Shown piece by piece: positions 25,588 to 34,578 of a DNA stretch of 64,000 nt. The DNA comes from Flavobacteriaceae bacterium (GTDB lineage: Bacteria; Bacteroidota; Bacteroidia; Flavobacteriales; Flavobacteriaceae), in assembly GCA_018669795.1 (NCBI GenBank), contig JABHSQ010000026.1, positions 62,001 through 126,000 of the forward strand. Reading direction: 5' to 3'. Numbering within the stretch: the stretch's first letter is position 1; every line of letters begins with the position of its first letter. Both the position numbers and the translations under genes were made by a program. The notes below the pieces were generated by a model. That model searched no databases. It was not told the origin of the DNA and saw nothing but the letters and a program-made list of their open reading frames with translations.

Positions 25588-27072
25588 ATGCATTTAAAAT
25601 ATTCATTAACACTACTAAGCTTTCTTTTTTTATCTTTTGCAAATGCACAATCTTTCTTGGCAAAGGTGATCGATCAAGAAACTCAAGAACCAATACCGTA
25701 TGCAACAATAGAGACAGGATTGCACCAAGGAATGGTCTCTAATGAAGAAGGGGAATTTACATTCTTATTAGAAAATATTATACCAACACCAGATTCTATT
25801 TATATATCTTATATGGGATATGAAACAAAAGGCATTGTCTTTGAAGAAAACGATGGAATTACAATACCCTTAATTCCTAAGCTTTACGAGCTTAAGGAAG
25901 TGTTTTTAACTACAGAAGTACTTACCATTAAAGAGATTATTAAAAAAGTAAAAGACAGCTTAGATAAAAACTATGCATTTAATTTAACAAAAAAGAAAAT
26001 TTTCTTTCGTCAATCTGAAATTAATAATATAAAAAAGATGGACTTTGGATTTAAAAAATCTACTATTGATGAGTTAAATAAGGAGCTCTTGGACAGTATT
26101 ACAAAGCTCCTTCCAAAAAAATCATCTTACTATAGAGAAGTAGTTGCAGATTTATATGGAGATTACAATAATTACAAGCTCAATATTAATAAAGCCGCAG
26201 AATTGTACGATAAGAATAACGATATATCGCTTTCGGGAATAGAAAAAAAGTTAGAAGTTATATTTAATGAAAACATAAAAAAAGATTCTTATTTGAAAAT
26301 AAAATCAGGGTTCTTTAGCACTAAAAAGCAAGTCGACTCTATCCTTCAAGAAAATGAAGAAGCAAAAGCAACCCTAGAAAAGAAAAAAAAAGAAGGTACT
26401 CTAGAATTTCAAGAACAAATAAGCAATCAAATAGCTAATTTATACGAGCAGTTATTTTTTCAAGAAGGCAGCATAATAGATGTGTTAGATAACTCAGGTA
26501 GGTATAATTTCACATTGGATAATTATACAGTAATTAATGAAATGGCTGTTTATATATTACAATTTACCCCTAAAGGCGGGAAAGACTTTAAAGGTACGAT
26601 GTATGTAAATACTCAAGATTTTGCCATTGTACGTTTAGATTTTGAAAATGTAAAACCACTAAATAACTTTGCGCTTCTTGGAATTACCTATCGAAATAAC
26701 ATTTATAAAGGTAAAATGTTATTTGATAAAGATGAGAATGGAAGTTATAGTCCACGATTTTTAGAGCTATTGGATGGTAGTTATATGGGTTTCGATAGAC
26801 CTGTGAAGGTGATAGAAAAAAACAAGAATGTAAGAGGTAGAAGAAAACAAAACGAACTTTTCTTAAAGTTACATATTCAAGGAAATCAATTACAAAAACA
26901 AGAGTTAGTTGTTTTTGAATCAGAAAATATAACGCAATCTTCCTTCGACCTTGTAGATGGAAAACAAATAATTAAAGCGACCTACTTATCTAAATACGAT
27001 CCTATGTTTTGGAAAGACTACTCTATTATGGAACCCAATGAAGCTATAGAGTCTTTTAAAGTAGTTGAGTAA
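25588..27072 (+). CDS. secreted protein with N-terminal CarboxypepD_reg-like domain
   Basis: 494 residues. A signal peptide (SLTLLSFLFLSFANAQ) is followed by a carboxypeptidase regulatory-like beta-sandwich (residues about 22-105, with IPYATIETGLHQGMVSNEEG). The remainder has no enzyme motif but includes a lysine/glutamate-rich helical middle part and a C-terminal half of beta strands (AVYILQFTPKGG, DFKGTMYVNTQDFAIVRLDF) common to Bacteroidota surface or periplasmic proteins. Probably a periplasmic or outer-membrane-associated protein; function unknown. Monocistronic. Confidence 0.8.
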   Translation: MHLKYSLTLLSFLFLSFANAQSFLAKVIDQETQEPIPYATIETGLHQGMVSNEEGEFTFLLENIIPTPDSIYISYMGYETKGIVFEENDGITIPLIPKLYELKEVFLTTEVLTIKEIIKKVKDSLDKNYAFNLTKKKIFFRQSEINNIKKMDFGFKKSTIDELNKELLDSITKLLPKKSSYYREVVADLYGDYNNYKLNINKAAELYDKNNDISLSGIEKKLEVIFNENIKKDSYLKIKSGFFSTKKQVDSILQENEEAKATLEKKKKEGTLEFQEQISNQIANLYEQLFFQEGSIIDVLDNSGRYNFTLDNYTVINEMAVYILQFTPKGGKDFKGTMYVNTQDFAIVRLDFENVKPLNNFALLGITYRNNIYKGKMLFDKDENGSYSPRFLELLDGSYMGFDRPVKVIEKNKNVRGRRKQNELFLKLHIQGNQLQKQELVVFESENITQSSFDLVDGKQIIKATYLSKYDPMFWKDYSIMEPNEAIESFKVVE

Positions 27073-27197
27073 AAAAATCAATTCACTTTAAAACCATCTA
27101 TAACTTTCTATTTTGACCTCCTTCAAATGGAAGCAAAAATATCTCATTGATAGACCCTTTTAGGCTTAGGGTAAAATCGATAAAAATTTAGCTCCTT

Positions 27198-27548
27198 TTA
27201 ATGAACCCTCTTTACAATTAAATAATAATCATTTTCCAAAGATAAATACCCTTGGTCGTATAAATAAAAATAAACAGATCCTGTTTTTGTAGTATAGGTG
27301 CTGGTAAAATTTTCAAAATTAAATCCCAATCTGGATAGTTTTTCCTTTGTAGTTTTGGTTTTACCTTCTGGATTTAGAGATTCTAATATCCGATAGTTTT
27401 TTCGCAAACTATTATTAATATTCCTAATAAGGTTTTTGCTATCCTTGTTTAAAGCATTGTTATGAGTATTTCTGCAAGCATCACTGCAAAATTTCTTATC
27501 GGCCCTACCGATAATCTTATCACCGCATTCCGGACAAAGTTTTTTCAT
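27198..27548 (-). CDS. small protein with N-terminal zinc-ribbon
   Basis: 116 residues. CPECGDKI and KKFCSDACRNTHNN give a CxxC...CxxxC zinc-binding pair at residues 4-31, similar to DUF2116-type ribbons. The C-terminal half (NLIRNINNSLRKNYRILESL, then short beta segments ending YLSLENDYYLIVKR) is of unknown fold. The form is common in flavobacteria from memory, with no known function. Convergent with the upstream gene and divergent from ileS. Confidence 0.8.
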   Translation of the reverse strand: MKKLCPECGDKIIGRADKKFCSDACRNTHNNALNKDSKNLIRNINNSLRKNYRILESLNPEGKTKTTKEKLSRLGFNFENFTSTYTTKTGSVYFYLYDQGYLSLENDYYLIVKRVH

Positions 27549-27648
27549 GCCTATAAAACTACCAATAATATTTTAGAATCTTTATTTTTTTTCTTTAAAA
27601 TGAATTTTACAGGGCTTTTTTATTTGCTTAATTATAAGGCAATAAGCA

Positions 27649-27678
27649 TTGTCTTATCTTAACATTTTATTAATTTCG
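27649..27678 (+). promoter_or_regulatory. promoter for ileS
   Basis: TTG at 27649-27651, 19 bases, then TAATTTCG at 27671-27678, one mismatch to TAnnTTTG. The leader would be about 40 bases. Confidence 0.45.
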
Positions 27679-27724
27679 CAGCTATCTTGAAGATGATAAA
27701 TTTTATATTGAAAAATATTACATA

Positions 27725-30700
27725 ATGAGCAGAGCATTTAAAACATACCAAGGTCTAAACCTTCCAAAATTAGGAGAAGAAATACTCGAATTTTGGGAAA
27801 AAGAAAACGTCTTTGAAAAAAGTGTTTCTTCTCGCGAAGGAAAAACGCCTTATGTTTTTTTTGAAGGGCCTCCTTCTGCCAACGGCTTGCCAGGAGTACA
27901 TCATGTGCTAGCTCGTACAATTAAAGATATTTTTCCTCGATATAAAACCATGAAAGGCTTCCAAGTAAAGCGAAAAGCAGGTTGGGATACTCATGGGCTT
28001 CCCATAGAATTAGGCGTGGAAAAAGAATTAGGAATTACTAAAGAAGATATTGGTAAAACTATTTCAGTGGAGGATTATAATGCGGCTTGTAGAAAAGCAG
28101 TAATGCGTTATACAGGTATTTGGAATGACCTAACTAAACGAATTGGTTATTGGGTAGATATGGAAGATCCATATGTAACCTATGAGCCAAAGTATATGGA
28201 AACAGTTTGGTGGTTATTAAAAGAAATATACAACAAAGGATTACTGTATAAAGGCTATACAATTCAACCATATTCACCAAAAGCAGGAACTGGATTAAGT
28301 TCTCACGAGTTAAATCAACCTGGCACCTATCAAGATGTAACCGATACAACTGTTGTTGCTAAATTTAAAGCAATTAAAGATACCTTGCCAGACTTTTTAA
28401 AAATTTTGGATGGGGATATCTACTTTTTAGCTTGGACCACTACCCCTTGGACCCTACCCTCCAATACGGCTTTAACAGTTGGTAAAAAAATTGACTATGT
28501 GTTAGTTAAAACTTTTAATCAATACACTTTTGAGGCATCACAAGTAATTTTAGCTAAAAATTTAGTTGAAAAACAATTTTCAGGTAAGTTTGAAAATGTA
28601 GCATTAGTACAAGATTTATTTTCCTATGAAAAAGGAGCTAAAAAAATTCCTTATATCATTCTTAAAGAATTTAAAGGAGTTGATATTTTAGAATCTCGCT
28701 ACGAACAATTAATGCCGTTCACACTGCCTCATGACCAACCAGAAAATGCATTTAGAGTAATTCCTGGCGATTTTGTAACCATTGAAGACGGAACAGGAAT
28801 TGTTCATACAGCTCCAACTTTTGGAGCAGATGATGCTATTGTTGCAAAACAAGTAGAACCAGAAGTTCCACCTATGTTGCTAATGGATGAAAACCAAAAG
28901 TTAGTTCCTTTAGTAAATTTACAAGGTAAATTTAGACCAGAAATGATTGAATATGCTGGTAAATACGTAAAGAATGAATATTATGCTGATGGAGAAGCAC
29001 CAGATAAATCGGTAGATGTAGAGATTGCAATTCAATTAAAAACAGAAAATAAAGCATTTAAAGTTGAAAAATACACCCACAGTTACCCAAACTGTTGGCG
29101 TACTGATAAGCCAATATTATATTATCCATTAGATTCTTGGTTTATAAAAGTAACCGATTTTAAAGATCGAATGTTTGAGTTAAACCTTGGGGTTAATTGG
29201 AAACCTAAAGCTACAGGTGAAGGACGTTTTGGTAATTGGTTAGCAAATGCAAACGATTGGAACTTATCGAGGTCAAGGTATTGGGGTATCCCGCTTCCTA
29301 TATGGCGTACTGAAGATGGAAAAGAAGAGATTGCTATTGGTTCTATTGAAGAATTAAAAGGCGAAATGAAAAAAGCAGTGGATGCTGGATTCATGCAAAA
29401 AGACATTTTTGATGATTTTGTAACAGGAGATTTTTCGGAAGATAATTACGCAAAAGTAGACCTTCATAAAAACATTGTTGACGATATTGTATTGGTTTCT
29501 AAAAAAGGAAACCCTATGAGCCGTGAAGCCGATTTAATTGATGTTTGGTTTGATAGTGGAAGTATGCCTTATGCTCAATGGCATTATCCTTTCGAAAATA
29601 AAGAAAAAGTAGATACTACTTGGCGAAAAGCAGATTTTATTGCTGAAGGAGTAGATCAAACACGTGGTTGGTTTTATACGCTGCACGCTATTGCAACTAT
29701 GATTTTTGATGATGTTGCCTATAAAAATGTAGTTTCAAACGGATTGGTATTAGATAAAAATGGACAAAAAATGTCTAAGCGTTTAGGAAACGCAACAGAT
29801 CCTTTTGAAACAATCGATACATTTGGACCAGATGCTACTCGTTGGTATATGATAAGCAACGCCAACCCTTGGGATAACTTAAAATTTGATTTAGCAGGAA
29901 TTTCGGAAGTAAGAAATAAATTTTTTGGAACACTCTATAACACTTATAGTTTCTTTAGTCTGTATGCTAATTTGGATAATTTTAGTTATTCAGAAGCAGC
30001 TATTTCATTAGAGAAAAGACCAGAAATAGATCGTTGGATACTTTCAGAGCTACATACTTTAATCGAAAGAGTAGATCAATATTATAGTGAATATGAGCCA
30101 ACAAAGGCTACAAGAGCGATTTCAGATTTCGTTCAAGAAAATTTAAGTAACTGGTTTGTTCGTTTAAGCAGAAGACGTTTTTGGAAAGGTAGTTATGGCG
30201 AAGATAAAATATCGGCATATCAAACATTACACACCTGTTTATTAACGATAGCTAAGTTAAGCGCACCTATTGCTCCCTTTTTTATGGACCGCCTTTATAA
30301 TGATTTATTGAATGGAACTGTTAAATTTGATGAGATTTCGGTGCATTTAAGTAACTTTCCAACATCAGACTCGTCATATATTGACAGTGCATTGGAACAT
30401 AAAATGAAAAAGGCTCAAACAATATCTTCATTAGCGTTATCCTTACGCCAAAAAGAAAAGATTAAAGTTAGACAACCTTTACAAAAAATTATGATTCCTG
30501 TTTTAAATAATAAACAGCGTGAAGAAATAATAGCGGTTTCAGATTTAATTAAATCTGAAGTTAATGTGAAGGAAATTGAATTGATTGATGAAGGATCTGG
30601 AATATTAGTAAAACAGATAAAACCAGACTTTAAAAAGTTAGGGCCTCGCTTCGGAAAAGATATGAAATCTGTTGCACAAGTAATTACTAATTTTGGTCAA

Positions 30701-31129
30701 GAAGAGATTTCAATTCTTGAAAAAGAAGGAGAAATTAATGTTTTAATTAACAAAAAAAATACTACATTGTGCAAAGATGATGTAGTGATAAGTTCTCAAG
30801 ACATTGAAGGTTGGTTGGTTGCAAATAGTGACGGTGTTACGGTGGCTTTAGATGTGACCATTAGTACAGAATTAAAGAACGAAGGAATTGCTAGAGAATT
30901 GGTAAACCGAATTCAAAATTTACGTAAAGACTCTGGTTTTGAAGTAATGGATCGAGTTGAGGTAACTATTCAGGAAGATGAAAACTTAAAAGTTGCGGTA
31001 AACCAAAATTTAGAATATATTAAACGTGAAACGCTAACAGATGTTTTGTGTTTTTATCAAAAATTAGAGGAAGGAACTGAAATAATATTTGATGAAATAA
31101 CAAGCAAGTTAGCCATTAAAAAAATTTAA
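27725..31129 (+). CDS. ileS: isoleucyl-tRNA synthetase, type 2 with swapped GXHH signature
   Basis: 1134 residues. KMSKR is at residues 682-686, and the editing (CP1) domain and anticodon-binding domain are in normal order. The class I HIGH site reads LPGVHHVLA: Gly57-Val58-His59-His60 where LPHYGH-type HXGH is expected, so the first and third residues of the motif are exchanged. Length and the surrounding GPPSANGLP and WDTHGLPIE point to the IleRS2 (eukaryote-like, mupirocin-insensitive) group. It is the only IleRS gene in the window. The dksA-like gene starts 1 base after its stop, so translation is likely coupled. Confidence 0.97.
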   Translation: MSRAFKTYQGLNLPKLGEEILEFWEKENVFEKSVSSREGKTPYVFFEGPPSANGLPGVHHVLARTIKDIFPRYKTMKGFQVKRKAGWDTHGLPIELGVEKELGITKEDIGKTISVEDYNAACRKAVMRYTGIWNDLTKRIGYWVDMEDPYVTYEPKYMETVWWLLKEIYNKGLLYKGYTIQPYSPKAGTGLSSHELNQPGTYQDVTDTTVVAKFKAIKDTLPDFLKILDGDIYFLAWTTTPWTLPSNTALTVGKKIDYVLVKTFNQYTFEASQVILAKNLVEKQFSGKFENVALVQDLFSYEKGAKKIPYIILKEFKGVDILESRYEQLMPFTLPHDQPENAFRVIPGDFVTIEDGTGIVHTAPTFGADDAIVAKQVEPEVPPMLLMDENQKLVPLVNLQGKFRPEMIEYAGKYVKNEYYADGEAPDKSVDVEIAIQLKTENKAFKVEKYTHSYPNCWRTDKPILYYPLDSWFIKVTDFKDRMFELNLGVNWKPKATGEGRFGNWLANANDWNLSRSRYWGIPLPIWRTEDGKEEIAIGSIEELKGEMKKAVDAGFMQKDIFDDFVTGDFSEDNYAKVDLHKNIVDDIVLVSKKGNPMSREADLIDVWFDSGSMPYAQWHYPFENKEKVDTTWRKADFIAEGVDQTRGWFYTLHAIATMIFDDVAYKNVVSNGLVLDKNGQKMSKRLGNATDPFETIDTFGPDATRWYMISNANPWDNLKFDLAGISEVRNKFFGTLYNTYSFFSLYANLDNFSYSEAAISLEKRPEIDRWILSELHTLIERVDQYYSEYEPTKATRAISDFVQENLSNWFVRLSRRRFWKGSYGEDKISAYQTLHTCLLTIAKLSAPIAPFFMDRLYNDLLNGTVKFDEISVHLSNFPTSDSSYIDSALEHKMKKAQTISSLALSLRQKEKIKVRQPLQKIMIPVLNNKQREEIIAVSDLIKSEVNVKEIELIDEGSGILVKQIKPDFKKLGPRFGKDMKSVAQVITNFGQEEISILEKEGEINVLINKKNTTLCKDDVVISSQDIEGWLVANSDGVTVALDVTISTELKNEGIARELVNRIQNLRKDSGFEVMDRVEVTIQEDENLKVAVNQNLEYIKRETLTDVLCFYQKLEEGTEIIFDEITSKLAIKKI

Positions 31130-31130
31130 A

Positions 31131-31511
31131 ATGAAACAAGGAACATACGACAGATATTATGATGCGGATTTAGAAGAATTCAAGCAACTAATCCTTGAAA
31201 AAATCAAAAATGCACAAAAACAATTAGAATTAATTGAAAGTGCTTTTAAAAACGATAGCGATAACGGAACCAATGATACCTCACCAACGTTTAAGGCTTT
31301 TGATGAAGGAAGTCATGTAATGAGTAAAGAAGCAAATGCTCAATTAGCTATACGTCAAGAAAAATTTATTCGCGATTTAAAAAATGCATTGATCCGTATA
31401 GAAAATAAAACCTACGGAGTTTGTCGTGTAACAAAAAAATTAATTAATAAAGAACGGTTAAAATTAGTTCCTCATGCCACTCTTAGTATGGAAGCTAAGA
31501 ATATGCAATAG
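31131..31511 (+). CDS. DksA/TraR-family protein with degenerate zinc finger
   Basis: 126 residues: an N-terminal coiled-coil-like helical part (EEFKQLILEKIKNAQKQLEL) and a C-terminal domain with the DksA frame YGVCRVTKKLINKERLKLVPHATLSMEAK read as two short pieces, YGVCRVTKKLI and RLKLVPHATLSMEAK. Only one of the four zinc-finger cysteines is kept. DksA-type proteins enter the RNA polymerase secondary channel and tune rRNA and stress transcription. The ileS-dksA-like-lspA order is frequent in flavobacteria from memory. Confidence 0.87.
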   Translation: MKQGTYDRYYDADLEEFKQLILEKIKNAQKQLELIESAFKNDSDNGTNDTSPTFKAFDEGSHVMSKEANAQLAIRQEKFIRDLKNALIRIENKTYGVCRVTKKLINKERLKLVPHATLSMEAKNMQ

Positions 31512-31533
31512 TAAATTAATAAGATCGTTAAAG

Positions 31534-31583
31534 TTCCAAATTCTAGAACAGCTAAATAGCTTACAGAATTTGGAATTTATTTT
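31534..31583 (+). terminator. terminator after ileS and the dksA-like gene
   Basis: An 11-bp stem, TTCCAAATTCT (31534-31544) with AGAATTTGGAA (31565-31575), encloses a 20-base loop that itself holds a small GCTA/TAGC hairpin; TTTATTTTTT follows. Confidence 0.65.
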
Positions 31584-31605
31584 TTAAATACAAATTAAAT
31601 AATAT

Positions 31606-31613
31606 TATTTTTG
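31606..31613 (+). promoter_or_regulatory. -7 promoter box for lspA
   Basis: TATTTTTG fits TAnnTTTG; no clear -33 TTG at normal spacing. With the terminator just upstream it suggests lspA has its own transcript. Confidence 0.4.
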
Positions 31614-31628
31614 CCAAGCATATAAAAT

Positions 31629-32279
31629 ATGATGTCTCTTAAAAAATCCATATTTATTATATTTTTGATCTTAGTAATCGATCAGATTTCAAAAATATAC
31701 ATTAAAACTCATTTTGTATTAGGTGAAAGTATACCTGTTTTTGAATGGTTTAAAATTGCCTTTGTAGAAAACGAAGGAATGGCTTGGGGAGCTAAAATTC
31801 CTGGCAAATACGGAAAATTAACACTTACCCTTTTTAGGTTAATTGCTATTGTTGGTATAGGCTATTGGCTATGGGATTCCATAAAAAAGAAACATTCTAA
31901 AATACTGATTGTTTCTATTGCATTAATATTTGCTGGAGCATTTGGTAATATTATTGACTCTGTATTTTATGGAATTATTTTCAACGAAAGTCATCTGCAA
32001 ATTGCGACTATATTTCCTCCAGATGGAGGCTATGGCACTTTATTTCATGGGAAAGTGGTAGACATGTTGCATTTTCCATTATGGGAAGGATTTTTACCAA
32101 AATGGCTGCCTTATTGGGGAGGAAATTACTTCACTTTTTTCGATCCCGTATTTAATATTGCAGATATGTCTATTAGTACCGGTTTTGGAATATTATTAGT
32201 TTTTAGCAATAAGGCTTTTCCCAAACCAGAAAATGAGGTCCGTGTTTCCTCTTCAAATTCAGAAGAAAAAGATTCTTAA
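31629..32279 (+). CDS. lspA: lipoprotein signal peptidase (signal peptidase II)
   Basis: 216 residues against about 160 in E. coli. The catalytic aspartates are Asp145 in KVVDMLHF and Asp179 in NIADMSIS. Between GNIIDSVFYG (residues 106-115) and the first catalytic Asp there is an extra stretch of roughly 30 residues, and a hydrophilic tail follows the last membrane helix. It removes signal peptides from prolipoproteins in the inner membrane; several lipoproteins in this window (gldH, M13, DUF5689, M23 and others) would be clients. An ATG one codon later is equally possible. Confidence 0.94.
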   Translation: MMSLKKSIFIIFLILVIDQISKIYIKTHFVLGESIPVFEWFKIAFVENEGMAWGAKIPGKYGKLTLTLFRLIAIVGIGYWLWDSIKKKHSKILIVSIALIFAGAFGNIIDSVFYGIIFNESHLQIATIFPPDGGYGTLFHGKVVDMLHFPLWEGFLPKWLPYWGGNYFTFFDPVFNIADMSISTGFGILLVFSNKAFPKPENEVRVSSSNSEEKDS

Positions 32280-32282
32280 TAA

Positions 32283-32654
32283 TTAAATTACATTTCTAAT
32301 GATTGTAAAAAGAATCATTAAAGCGACTATGGTAATAAAGCATTTAGTAGAAATAATGATGTCTGGTAAAATAATATTAAATGGTTTTAATAACAATTTA
32401 ATAAAAATAAAAAGTAATAGGGGTGCAAAAAAATAGATAAGTAAATTAAGTTGAGCAGCTTTTATGAAATTACCATGTAATAACTCATGAAAAGCACGTT
32501 GAGCTCCGCAACCAGGACAATCTAAACCACTAATAGTTTTACTAATACAAGCTACAAAAATTGCTTCTCCACTCGATGGATCATTGTTGTAAAAATAATA
32601 GATACCTATTCCTAATAGCGTAAAGGCGATTATTGATAAAAGTTTATAAATCAA
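32283..32654 (-). CDS. DUF2752 membrane protein
   Basis: 123 residues with three membrane segments. LDCPGCGAQRAFHELLHG near residues 44-61 is the DUF2752 hallmark (CPGCGxxRA). Function unknown. It follows the CCC-motif protein gene by 6 bases, a pairing common in Bacteroidota. Confidence 0.85.
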   Translation of the reverse strand: MIYKLLSIIAFTLLGIGIYYFYNNDPSSGEAIFVACISKTISGLDCPGCGAQRAFHELLHGNFIKAAQLNLLIYFFAPLLLFIFIKLLLKPFNIILPDIIISTKCFITIVALMILFTIIRNVI

Positions 32655-32660
32655 AACAGG

Positions 32661-32978
32661 TTATTGAGTAATAGTATAGGTCTCTAATATTTTCTGATAA
32701 GCAGCTATTCCTCCAAAAACAAATAAGAAAATTAAATTGAAGGCTAGAAGTCCTATCGCTATAAAAGATACTATTTTTGAGTTTTTAGCAGAAGAATTTG
32801 CTCCAGCGAAATTACCCCTTTCAAATTTTGTTTTCACCTGACTTGATAATACAATTGCAATAATTCCAAGAATAAGCCCAATACAACAAGGAGAGCACGG
32901 TCCTAAAACAGTAGCAATGATTGCTAAGGTCATATTATTATTTGGCAGGGGATTTTCAGAAAAAGAAGCGGTTTCCAT
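32661..32978 (-). CDS. CCC-motif membrane protein
   Basis: 105 residues with two or three membrane segments. LGPCSPCCIGLILGIIAI is the cysteine motif of the family; the region after it (SSQVKTKFERGNFAGANSSA) is the usual cytoplasmic loop. Function unknown. Probably co-transcribed with the DUF2752 gene. Confidence 0.82.
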   Translation of the reverse strand: METASFSENPLPNNNMTLAIIATVLGPCSPCCIGLILGIIAIVLSSQVKTKFERGNFAGANSSAKNSKIVSFIAIGLLAFNLIFLFVFGGIAAYQKILETYTITQ

Positions 32979-33023
32979 AGAAGAAGATTTTTATAAATTC
33001 AGTTTTAAATATACTGCGAATTT

Positions 33024-33581
33024 TTAAAATGTATATATTTTAGTAGGTGTTATGCAAAAATTTAGAGGGATATCTGTCTTTTCATTTGGAATTTTTAATT
33101 CTGGCTCGAATAAAGAGACTCCAATAAATAGGGTTTTAGAATTACATTTTTCTAAAAAACGATCATAAAACCCTTTACCATAACCCAATCTATTTCCTTT
33201 AATATCATAAGCTAATAGGGGTACAAAAACAACATCAATTTTAGAAGGTAGGATTTCAATTCCTGAAATAGGTTCTGGAACTCCATAATTAGATAATTTT
33301 AAAGCAGTATTGTCTTGTAATAAAATATGTGACATCTCTTTATTGTTTTCAACTTTTGGAATCATTATGCTTTTGTCTTTCCCTTGTAAAATATGGAGTA
33401 TAAACTCTGTATTTATTTCTTTTTTATTAATGATAGTTAAAAAAATATGATAATTTGAAAATTCCCAAATAGGTAATTTTAAAGAATTATTTGCAATAGC
33501 AATACTTAAATCTTCTAAATCTTCATCAGAAATACCAGCTCGTAACGATAGGTATTTTTTTCTAAAATTATTTTTATTCAT
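33024..33581 (-). CDS. 5-formyltetrahydrofolate cyclo-ligase
   Basis: 185 residues from the ATG at 33581; an extension to 33659 would overlap the upstream gene by 44 bases and begin with a membrane-like stretch foreign to the family, so it is rejected. NFRKKYLSLR near the N-terminus and the ATP/folate site GNRLGYGKGFYDRFLEK are diagnostic. The enzyme converts 5-formyl-THF to methenyl-THF with ATP. It is the third gene behind the RimK-like ligase and the aspartoacylase-like gene, starting 35 bases after the latter. Confidence 0.93.
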   Translation of the reverse strand: MNKNNFRKKYLSLRAGISDEDLEDLSIAIANNSLKLPIWEFSNYHIFLTIINKKEINTEFILHILQGKDKSIMIPKVENNKEMSHILLQDNTALKLSNYGVPEPISGIEILPSKIDVVFVPLLAYDIKGNRLGYGKGFYDRFLEKCNSKTLFIGVSLFEPELKIPNEKTDIPLNFCITPTKIYTF

Positions 33582-33615
33582 CGGTACTTTTCTTTTCTTG
33601 ATTTTTTTAAATATC

Positions 33616-34578
33616 TTATTTAGTAGAAATATGAAATATAGCATCACCTTGATGAACAATTGGAGTTTGGTTTACATTAATAATAAAACCTTCATTAGTA
33701 GCGGTAACATTAAATGTCATTTTCCCATATGGATCTGTAATAGTTGCAAGTATCTCTCCTTTTTCCACCCATTGAGAACACTTTATATTTAAATGAAAAA
33801 GCCCGCTCTTTTTTGCGCGAATCCATCTTGATTTTTCAATAATCAAACTATCTTTAATTGGATTGGTGACATTAAACTTTGAATCTAACATATCTAAAAA
33901 ATATAAAAAACGTTTAATTCCTCTAACTCCATAATTAACAATTTGAGTATTGCTTTCTAATGATTTACCTCCTTCAAAAAGTACCATTGGAATTCCTAAT
34001 TTATCACAGGTTGATCTATATGATTTTTTTAAGTTTTTTGAATACACTATAAAAGGCACATTAAATACTTTTGCTAATTTTAAAAGGTTTTCGTCTCCTG
34101 GGTTCACTCTTACTTGAGGCGCATTAAATCGACTGGCTCCACCAGTATGGAAATCCATGCAGTAATCTACATGCGGCAATACTTGGGTTGTTAAATAATA
34201 GGCAACCCTACTAGCTAAAGATCCTCTTTTATTTCCTGGAAATACTCTGTTTAAATCTCTTCCATCAGGAAATGCTCTCTCGGTATTTAAAAAACCAAAT
34301 ACATTTAATATAGGAATACAGATAATCGATCCTCTTTTAGGTTTGTTTATTTTTCTAGCGATTAATTGTCTGACAATTTCAACACCATTGATTTCATCTC
34401 CATGAATAGCTGCAGTAATTAAAATTGTAGGACCTGGAATCAACGATCTTTCAATTATAACAGGAATCGCAATATTAGTAGAAGTAAATAGTTTTGCAAT
34501 ATTAAAGTCAACTGTTTTACTTTCACCTAATTCTATTTTTTCACCTAATATCTCAAGAGTTTTTACAAATTCACTCAT
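33616..34578 (-). CDS. succinylglutamate desuccinylase/aspartoacylase family zinc hydrolase
   Basis: 320 residues from the ATG at 34578, which overlaps the ligase stop by one base (TGATG). The M14-like zinc site is HGDEINGVE (His59, Glu62) and DFHTGG (His144), with substrate-binding GRDLNR near residue 106. The C-terminal third (HLNIKCSQWVEKGEILATI) is a biotinyl/lipoyl-like barrel, as in many AstE/AspA relatives. Family members remove an acyl or amino-acyl group from an amine. Tight coupling with a RimK-type glutamate ligase suggests it removes what the ligase adds, or matures a product; this is inference. Confidence 0.85.
   Translation of the reverse strand: MSEFVKTLEILGEKIELGESKTVDFNIAKLFTSTNIAIPVIIERSLIPGPTILITAAIHGDEINGVEIVRQLIARKINKPKRGSIICIPILNVFGFLNTERAFPDGRDLNRVFPGNKRGSLASRVAYYLTTQVLPHVDYCMDFHTGGASRFNAPQVRVNPGDENLLKLAKVFNVPFIVYSKNLKKSYRSTCDKLGIPMVLFEGGKSLESNTQIVNYGVRGIKRFLYFLDMLDSKFNVTNPIKDSLIIEKSRWIRAKKSGLFHLNIKCSQWVEKGEILATITDPYGKMTFNVTATNEGFIINVNQTPIVHQGDAIFHISTK

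Noticed and set aside
33582-33659. N-terminal extension of the 5-formyl-THF cyclo-ligase
   Set aside because: It overlaps the upstream hydrolase gene and adds a membrane-like stretch foreign to the family.
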